Shown here piece after piece: positions 13,367 through 18,368 of a DNA stretch of 18,368 nt. Location: NCBI GenBank assembly GCA_017744755.1, contig JAGIAU010000017.1, positions 1 to 18,368 of the forward strand, in the 5' to 3' direction. The DNA is from Microbacteriaceae bacterium. Its GTDB lineage: Bacteria; Actinomycetota; Actinomycetes; Actinomycetales; Microbacteriaceae. The notes beneath the pieces are model-generated. The model was not told where the DNA came from, did no database searches, and saw nothing but the letters and a program-made list of their open reading frames with translations. Both the position numbers and the translations under genes were made by a program. The stretch's first letter is position 1. Every line of letters starts with the position of its first letter.

Positions 13367-13386
13367 GGGTGGGCGCGGGGCGGGGG
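13367..13386 (+). other. G-quadruplex-type motif
   Basis: Four G-runs with short loops: GGG, T, GGG, CGC, GGGG, C, GGGGG. Loop lengths of 1, 3 and 1 satisfy the usual intramolecular quadruplex pattern. It lies 3' of the 51-nt repeats between convergent genes, on the strand that would be sense to uvrD2 read-through RNA. In DNA this rich in G it may occur by chance. Confidence 0.45.
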
Positions 13387-13429
13387 AGAGCGAACGCGCC
13401 GGGGTCGGGAGGCGAGGGCTGCGCCGGGA

Positions 13430-14854
13430 TCAGACGGCTGCCCCGAAGCGCAGCGGCTCGACGGGCACGTCGAGGTTCGCCCCGCCTCGGTATCGTGCGG
13501 CGGCGTGCGATGGCTCCAGGCGCGGGCCGCGTCCGAAGAGCGTCTCGCGCAGCGTGACGGGCGCCGACGGCCGGTCGAGGATGCGCCCGCGGCGGCGCAG
13601 CTCCGGCACGACGAGCTCGGCGAAGTCCCTGGCCGTGTCGAAGGAGTGGTACTGCCGCAGGTTGATGCCGTCGACGCCGTCCTCGTCGAGCCAGCGCTCG
13701 ATCTCGTCGGCGACGACCTCGGGCGTGCCGGCGACGAAGTAGCGGCCCTCGCGCTGACCGCGCAGCCGGTCGAGGACCTCGCCGACGCGCGCCTCCGCCT
13801 GCACGTACCCCGGCAGCTCGTCGAGGGGCACCCCGGCGGCTCCGAACGCCGCTGCGACCGTCCAGTCGCGCGGGAAGGCCGGCAGGTCGACGGGGAAGCC
13901 CGCATGCGCGAGGATCCCGTCGAGGCTCGTGTGCTCCTGGTAGAGCCGCCACTTGTCGAGCGCCTCGTCCTCGGTCCGGCCGACGACGATCCCGGCCTGG
14001 ACGATGAACCTGAGGTCCTCGCGCGAGCGCCCATGCCGCGCCGCGGCCGCGGTCATGGCGGCGGCGTTCCGCCGGAAGTCCTCCGCGGAGTGCCCGCCCG
14101 TGAACACGACCTCGGCGTGCCGGCCCGCGAACTCGGTCCCGGCCGGGGAGCCGGTCGCCTGGAAGAGCACCGGGGTGCGCTGCGGCGACGGCTGCACGAG
14201 ATGCGGCCCGGCGACGCGGAACACCTCGCCGACGTGGTCGATCCGGCGGACCTTGGTCGGGTCGGTGTAGACCTTCCGCTCGCGGTCGATCAGCACCGCG
14301 TCGTCGTCCCAGGAGCCCTCCCACAGCTTGTAGACGACGTCGAGGAACTCGTCGGCGATCTCGTAACGGCGGTCGTGCGGGATCTCGGCGGCGAGCCCGA
14401 AGTTCTCGGCGGCGTTCGGCAGGTAGGACGTGACGATGTTCCAGCCGATGCGTCCGGCGGTCAGGTGGTCGAGCGTCGACAGCCGGCGCGCGAAGGCGAA
14501 GGGCGGCTCGTAGCTCGTCGAGAACGTGACGCCGAAGCCGAGATGCTTCGTCGCCTGCGCCATGATCGGGACGACGAGCAGCGGGTCGTTCGACGGGATC
14601 TGCAGGCCCTCCACCAGGGCGGTGGCGATCCCGCCGCGGAAGGTGTCGTAGGCGCCGACGACGTCGGCGAGGAACACCCCGGTGAAGCCGCCGTCCTCGA
14701 GGATCTCGGCGAGCTCCGTCCAGTAGGCGGGCTCGTTGAAGCGGTGGCGGTTGTTCCCCGGCAGCGGCCAGAGGCCGTGCTTGATGTGGCTCACCGTGTT
14801 CATCTCGAACAGGTTGAGGATGAGCCGCTTCTTCTCCTGCTTGCCGCGCGTCAT
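13430..14854 (-). CDS. LLM-class FMN-dependent monooxygenase (NtaA/DszA/SnaA type)
   Basis: A 474-residue cytoplasmic flavin monooxygenase of the bacterial-luciferase-like superfamily, in the branch of nitrilotriacetate monooxygenase A and dibenzothiophene sulfone monooxygenase. These enzymes use FMNH2 from a separate reductase to hydroxylate and cleave C-N or C-S bonds. Diagnostic stretches: LILNLFEMNTVSHIKHGLW (11-29), GGFTGVFLADV (55-65), STLDHLTAGRIGWNIVTS (126-143), QPSPQRTPVLFQATGSPAG (221-239), and a C-terminal VPELRRRGRI...LRETLFG (416-441). Length is normal for the family. The ATG overlaps the stop of the preceding flavoprotein gene (ATGA), so it is the last gene of the met/flavoprotein operon. 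Substrate cannot be read from sequence. The transporter context suggests an organosulfur compound. No flavin reductase lies downstream, since uvrD2 converges. Confidence 0.92.
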   Translation of the reverse strand: MTRGKQEKKRLILNLFEMNTVSHIKHGLWPLPGNNRHRFNEPAYWTELAEILEDGGFTGVFLADVVGAYDTFRGGIATALVEGLQIPSNDPLLVVPIMAQATKHLGFGVTFSTSYEPPFAFARRLSTLDHLTAGRIGWNIVTSYLPNAAENFGLAAEIPHDRRYEIADEFLDVVYKLWEGSWDDDAVLIDRERKVYTDPTKVRRIDHVGEVFRVAGPHLVQPSPQRTPVLFQATGSPAGTEFAGRHAEVVFTGGHSAEDFRRNAAAMTAAAARHGRSREDLRFIVQAGIVVGRTEDEALDKWRLYQEHTSLDGILAHAGFPVDLPAFPRDWTVAAAFGAAGVPLDELPGYVQAEARVGEVLDRLRGQREGRYFVAGTPEVVADEIERWLDEDGVDGINLRQYHSFDTARDFAELVVPELRRRGRILDRPSAPVTLRETLFGRGPRLEPSHAAARYRGGANLDVPVEPLRFGAAV

Positions 14855-16131
14855 TCGACTGCCGAGCCCTTCGCTTCGCCGCCGGTCCACCAGCCTACGA
14901 GCGGGGTGCCGTTGATCAGGAGGTCGCCGACGCCGCGCGCCTTGTAGCGCGAGGGGTTGTGCGAGGCGACCGTTCGCGCGTTCCGCCAGTGCCGGTCGAG
15001 CGCGCGGGACTCGTCGGTCGCGCTCGCCCCGCCGACCTCGAAGAGATCGGTCGCGGCCGGGAGCACGTTCTGGATGGCGACGAGCTGCGCGAGCGCCGTG
15101 GCGCGCTCCGCCTCCGCGACGAGGCCGCGCTGCACGTCCTCGGGCGCGTCCGAGCGGATCGCCGCGCTGGACCGTCCGATCGCGGCGGCCGCGAGGGCGA
15201 GCGCGCCGTCGGCGGCGAAGGACTTCGCCGCGAGCTCGCCGACGACCTCCTGCACGAGCGGGTCGCGCTGCGCGGTCTCGCCCGCAGCGTGGCTGAAGTG
15301 CCGCGTGCGGCTGCGCACGTAGCCGGCCGCGTCGTCGACGACGGCCCGGCCGATCCCGGTGATGACGGCGACGAGGACGAGCTGGGCGAACGCGCTCGAA
15401 TGCGTCGGCCGCTCCGCGTCGCGCTCGATGAGGTCGCCCTCGGTGATGCGGACGTTCTCGAAGACGGTCGTGCCGCTCCCGGTGAGGCGCTGGCCGAAGC
15501 CGGCCCAGTCGTCGATCCGGGTCACGCCGGGGCTGTCGGTCGGGATGACGACGGAGACGGGCGCCCCGTCGCGGACGGCGAGCACGCCGACGTGGTCGGC
15601 GGTCAGCGTGCCCGTGCTGTAGAACTTCCGGCCGTCGAGGCGCAGCCCGTCCTCGTCGGCGGTCACCGCGGTGACCTGCTCGCCGATCGCGGCGCCGCTG
15701 CGCTCGAAGGTCGCGTTGCCCTGGACGGAGCCCTCGGCGATGCGGCGGAGGTGGCGCTCGCGGACCCCGGCGGCGGAGTCGGGCAGGTGCCGCAGGCGGT
15801 CGATGAAGTTGAAGTGGGGGCGCAGCGCCTGAGCGACGTTCGGGTCGCGGCGCGCGAGCTCGGCGAGCAGCTCGAAGAGCTCCGCATGCGTCGCGCCGTC
15901 GCCGCCGAGCTCCACCGGGAGCGTCGTACGGGTGAAGCCGACCGTCCGCAGCAGCGAGATCGCCGCATGCGGCTGGCGGCGCTCCCGCTCGCGGGCCAGC
16001 GCGCCGGTGCCGACCGCGTCGAAGGCGTCCGCGTACTTCCGGACGAGGTCGCGGGACGCCGCCACGTCCGCGACCTCGCGCTCGGGGCCGGCGAGCTCGT
16101 CGGTGCCGGGGTCCAGGGCGGTGCCGCTCAT
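14851..16131 (-). CDS. Acyl-CoA dehydrogenase-fold flavin monooxygenase (DszC/SfnB-like), paralog 2
   Basis: A 426-residue flavoprotein with the acyl-CoA dehydrogenase fold but of the DszC/SfnB branch, in which members such as DszC use FMNH2 and O2 to oxidise sulfur or similar atoms rather than dehydrogenating acyl-CoA. Visible motifs: LRPHFNF with H106, GRKFYSTG (167-174), DDWAGFGQRLTGSGT (207-221), TDLFEVGGAS (361-370) and LDRHWRNART followed by SHNP (378-393). The DRHWRNxRT-HNP block is typical of this branch. By its motifs it is homologous to the next gene upstream, so the pair arose by tandem duplication or joint recruitment. Both its start and stop overlap neighbouring genes by ATGA. 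It probably works with the LLM monooxygenase on one substrate in successive oxidation steps, as DszC and DszA do. An automated acyl-CoA dehydrogenase label would be misleading. Confidence 0.9.
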   Translation of the reverse strand: MSGTALDPGTDELAGPEREVADVAASRDLVRKYADAFDAVGTGALARERERRQPHAAISLLRTVGFTRTTLPVELGGDGATHAELFELLAELARRDPNVAQALRPHFNFIDRLRHLPDSAAGVRERHLRRIAEGSVQGNATFERSGAAIGEQVTAVTADEDGLRLDGRKFYSTGTLTADHVGVLAVRDGAPVSVVIPTDSPGVTRIDDWAGFGQRLTGSGTTVFENVRITEGDLIERDAERPTHSSAFAQLVLVAVITGIGRAVVDDAAGYVRSRTRHFSHAAGETAQRDPLVQEVVGELAAKSFAADGALALAAAAIGRSSAAIRSDAPEDVQRGLVAEAERATALAQLVAIQNVLPAATDLFEVGGASATDESRALDRHWRNARTVASHNPSRYKARGVGDLLINGTPLVGWWTGGEAKGSAVE

Positions 16132-17345
16132 GCGCTCGGCGCCTTCCACTCGGGCAGCGTGCCGAGCAGCTCGAACTGGCCGAGGGCCGCGACGCGCTGC
16201 GAGGAGGGGTTGTGCACCGCGATCGTCCGCACGTTCCGCCAGTGCCGGTCGAGCGCGAGGCGGGCGCTCGCGGCGCTCGCGCCCCCGACCTCGAAGAGCT
16301 CGGTCGCGGCGCCGAGCACGAGCTGCGGCACGACCTGCTGCAGGCGGAACACGTCGAGCTGCACCCGCTGCAGCGCATCGGCGTCCGGCTCCTCGCCCGC
16401 CAGGGCCTCGTCGAGCTGCTGCGCCGCCCCGAGCACGAGCGAGCGCGCGGCGGCGTAGGCGGCGGCGCTCAGCCGGCCGACGACGACCTGGACGAGCGGG
16501 TCCTCGCTCGGCGTGCGCTCGCCGGCGTAGCCGAAGGTCCGCTTGCGCGGCCGGACGTAGTCGACGGTGTCCTCGAGGGCGCGCTGGGCGATCCCGGCGA
16601 CGACGGCGAGGAGGTGCAGCTGGAAGATGGAGCCGAGGCAGCGCCAGCGCGCGGCGCCGGCCTCGACCCGGTCGATCTCCGCCTCCTCGACGGGCACGCG
16701 GTCGAAGGTCGTCGTCCCGCTGCCGGTGAGCGGCTGGCCGAAGCCGTCCCAGTCGTCGACCGAGCTGACGCCGGGCAGGCGCGCGTCGACGGTGACGCCG
16801 ACGCGGTCCTCGCCGTCGAGGGCGGCGAGGTGGATCCACTGGGCGTAGATGCTGCCGGTCGTGTAGTACTTCCGGCCGGAGAGCGTCGGGCGGCCGTCGG
16901 TCTCGGCGCGTTCGATCCGGGTCGTGATCCGGCCCGTCTCCTGCCGCTCCGACTGCGCGTTCCCGACGAAGTCGCCGGCCAGCAGCCGCTCGACCCAGCG
17001 GGACGGCGGGCCGGCCGGGTCGAGCAGCAGCGTCTCGACGAAGGCGACGTGGCCGCGCCAGATGTGCGCGAGGTTCGGATCGGCCGCCGCGAGGTCGACG
17101 ATCCGCTCGAACAGCTCGCGGAGCGTCAGCCCGGCGCCGCCGAGGGCGACGGGGAGGCGGAGGGCGCCGAAGCCGAGCGCGCGCAGCCGTGCGTTCTCCT
17201 CGTGGAGCAGGACCCGGTCGCGCTCGCGGTCCGGGGCGGAGCCGCGGACGACGGCGAGGAACGCGCGGAATGCGTGCTCCTCGCGCTCCCGCGCGACCTC
17301 CGGGTCGGAGGCGAGACGATCCAGCAGGGGGGCGGTGGTGCTCAT
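16128..17345 (-). CDS. Acyl-CoA dehydrogenase-fold flavin monooxygenase (DszC/SfnB-like), paralog 1
   Basis: A 405-residue relative of the adjacent paralog with the same landmarks: WRGHVAF with H99, GRKYYTTG (157-164), DDWDGFGQPLTGSGT (197-211), TELFEVGGAS (348-357) and LDRHWRNVRT followed by VHNP (365-380). Differences from its neighbour include YTTG in place of YSTG, a shorter N terminus and a lost FNF after the histidine. These are consistent with a different substrate or reaction step. It is presumably FMNH2-dependent and cytoplasmic. The start ATG at 17345 overlaps the metI stop, and its own stop overlaps the start of paralog 2. Operon position directly after a MetI-type permease supports a role in sulfur-source oxidation. 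Which paralog acts first cannot be determined. Confidence 0.9.
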   Translation of the reverse strand: MSTTAPLLDRLASDPEVAREREEHAFRAFLAVVRGSAPDRERDRVLLHEENARLRALGFGALRLPVALGGAGLTLRELFERIVDLAAADPNLAHIWRGHVAFVETLLLDPAGPPSRWVERLLAGDFVGNAQSERQETGRITTRIERAETDGRPTLSGRKYYTTGSIYAQWIHLAALDGEDRVGVTVDARLPGVSSVDDWDGFGQPLTGSGTTTFDRVPVEEAEIDRVEAGAARWRCLGSIFQLHLLAVVAGIAQRALEDTVDYVRPRKRTFGYAGERTPSEDPLVQVVVGRLSAAAYAAARSLVLGAAQQLDEALAGEEPDADALQRVQLDVFRLQQVVPQLVLGAATELFEVGGASAASARLALDRHWRNVRTIAVHNPSSQRVAALGQFELLGTLPEWKAPSA

Positions 17346-18070
17346 CGGGTGTGCATGACCCTTCTCGCGATGAAGTTGCCGAGCGCCTGCGCGAGCTGCA
17401 CGAGCACGATCAGGACGATCACGACGACGACGACGGTGAACCAGTCGAAGTGCGCGTAGCCGTAGGTGAGGGCGAGCTGCCCGAGACCGCCGCCGCCGAT
17501 CGCGCCGGCGACGGCGCTCGCGTCGAGCAGCGCGACGAAGATGTAGGTGAGACCGAGGACGAGCGGGCCCAGGGCCTCGGGCGCGACGATCGTGAACAGG
17601 ATCCGGACGGGGCTCGCGCCCATCGCCTTCCCCGCCTCGACCGTGCCGGGATCGACCGCGACGAGGTTCGACTCGGCGATGCGCGCGACCGCGACGCTCG
17701 CGATGATCGTCAGCGGCACCGCGGCGGCGACCGCGCCGATGCTCGTCCCGACGATCAGCCGGGTGAACGGGATGATCGACACCGCGAGGATGATGAACGG
17801 GACCGGCCGGATCAGGTTGATGACGCCGTTGATGATCCAGAACACGACCTTGTTCTGCAGCAGGTTCCCCGGTCGCGTCGCGTAGGCGAGCAGCCCGAGC
17901 AGCGTGCCGATGACCGCGGCGGCGGCGAAGGAGATCGACACCATGGTGCCCGTCTCGCCGAGCGCCTTCGCGAGGCGCGGCCAGAGCTCGATGAAGTCGC
18001 CGCGGTCGCTCTCGCCGGCGAAGGGGAGGGCGTGCTGCGCCGCGTCCAGGGCGGCCATGAACGCGCTCAT
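17342..18070 (-). CDS. metI: MetI-like ABC transporter permease
   Basis: A 242-residue membrane subunit of a methionine-uptake-type (MUT) ABC importer. After an N-terminal extension of about 40 residues there are about five hydrophobic helices, roughly at 42-63, 74-100, 110-130, 160-195 and 211-233. The INLIRPVPFIILAVSIIPF block (84-102) and the following RLIVGTSIG are characteristic of MetI. The cytoplasmic EAA-type loop that contacts MetN is at about 142-167 (EAGKAMGASP...APEA). It overlaps metN upstream and the first flavoprotein gene downstream, each by ATGA. In this context the imported compound may be D/L-methionine or a different sulfur compound such as a thioether or sulfone. The substrate-binding protein is not in the window. 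Confidence 0.95.
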   Translation of the reverse strand: MSAFMAALDAAQHALPFAGESDRGDFIELWPRLAKALGETGTMVSISFAAAAVIGTLLGLLAYATRPGNLLQNKVVFWIINGVINLIRPVPFIILAVSIIPFTRLIVGTSIGAVAAAVPLTIIASVAVARIAESNLVAVDPGTVEAGKAMGASPVRILFTIVAPEALGPLVLGLTYIFVALLDASAVAGAIGGGGLGQLALTYGYAHFDWFTVVVVVIVLIVLVQLAQALGNFIARRVMHTR

Positions 18071-18368
18071 CGTGCGAACTCCGCGACCTCGGCGTGCCCG
18101 CGCAGCTCGGCGACCGCGGCGTCGACCGCCTCGTCCGGCCCGAGCAGCTCGACGGTGAGGCTGCCGAAGAGCCGCGACTGCAGCTCGGAGACGCCCCCGT
18201 AGACGATGTTGAAGTCGACGCCGTGGTGCCGGGCGACGCGGGAGAGGAAGGGGTCGTCCGTCTCGCGGTTCTCGACATGCAGCTGGACGAGGCGACCGCG
18301 GTGGATGCGCCGGATCCGCTGCAGGCTCTCGGCGTCCGGCAGGTGGTGCAGCACGGAGCCGACGAAGC
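18067..18368 (-). CDS. metN: MetN ABC transporter ATPase, C-terminal fragment (5' end outside window)
   Basis: About 100 C-terminal residues of a methionine-type ABC ATPase. The stretch from FVGSVLHHLP through RGRLVQLHVENRE to the FGSLTVELLGPDEAVDAAVAELR segment matches the end of the ATPase plus the NIL regulatory domain found in MetN. In E. coli the NIL-type C2 domain binds methionine and inhibits transport. Walker motifs and the signature motif are upstream of the window and cannot be checked. The stop overlaps the metI start (ATGA), as expected for a metNI pair. A GTG near 18354 is not a plausible start because the conserved sequence continues upstream of it. Confidence 0.85.
   Translation of the reverse strand, partial: FVGSVLHHLPDAESLQRIRRIHRGRLVQLHVENRETDDPFLSRVARHHGVDFNIVYGGVSELQSRLFGSLTVELLGPDEAVDAAVAELRGHAEVAEFAR

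Noticed and set aside
14851..17345. Two true acyl-CoA dehydrogenases of beta-oxidation
   Set aside because: The DRHWRNxRT-HNP C-terminal signature and the transporter/LLM context place them in the DszC/SfnB monooxygenase branch.
1..18368. tRNA, rRNA, insertion sequence or prophage genes
   Set aside because: No tRNA cloverleaf with TTCGANNC arm, rRNA stretch, transposase, integrase or terminal inverted repeats were recognised by reading either strand.

Overview
The window is very GC-rich DNA (roughly 70% or more by eye) with almost every third codon position G or C. Gene content and order point to a high-GC actinobacterium. The protein style (NudC, DUF3107, MiaE-like protein, AdnA/AdnB) fits Microbacteriaceae best, but I cannot name a genus. 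Genes are packed tightly, and long spurious antisense ORFs are common, as expected at this composition.

Left and central part (1-13182) is a nucleic-acid maintenance block. A DEAD-box RNA helicase (minus, 3' end outside the window) is divergent from a MiaE-like ferritin-fold protein. That gene converges on a minus-strand pair: DUF3107 and a small three-helix membrane protein. A divergent intergenic region then leads to adnA-adnB (2892-9325), the two translationally coupled subunits of the actinobacterial double-strand-break resecting helicase-nuclease. A minus-strand phosphotransferase-fold protein with its catalytic residues missing (9371-10351) sits between adnB and a nudC-uvrD2 pair (10420-13182). 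From memory the order helicase / ferritin-like / DUF3107 / adnA-adnB / nudC / uvrD2 matches the Rv3198c-Rv3211 neighbourhood of Mycobacterium tuberculosis, so this is an old actinobacterial cluster rather than a recent import.

The region 13183-13429 is noncoding. It lies between the convergent uvrD2 and monooxygenase genes and holds two copies of a 51-nt repeat with a conserved stem and an invariant 17-nt core, plus a G-quadruplex-type motif.

Right part (13430-18368, minus strand) is the 3' portion of a presumed organosulfur uptake and oxidation operon: metN (3' end only) - metI - two tandem DszC/SfnB-type acyl-CoA-dehydrogenase-fold flavoproteins - an NtaA/DszA-type LLM flavin monooxygenase. 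All four junctions are 4-nt ATGA stop/start overlaps, implying one transcript and coupled translation. The likely logic is that the ABC transporter imports a sulfur compound and FMNH2-dependent enzymes oxidise it and release sulfur. The substrate-binding lipoprotein and flavin reductase are not in view.

The most unusual features are: (i) a dispersed-repeat-like palindromic element expanded in frame inside uvrD2 as three tandem 33-bp units flanked by inverted copies; (ii) the twin 51-nt structured repeats downstream; (iii) an apparent pseudokinase embedded in the repair cluster; (iv) an AdnA with a degenerate motor and an iron-sulfur signature missing one cysteine; (v) a cysteine-free NudC and a short UvrD2 without the HRDC region; and (vi) recurrent leaderless-type promoters (TANNNT six to eight bases before the start codon). 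I did not find a clearly new multi-gene defence system.
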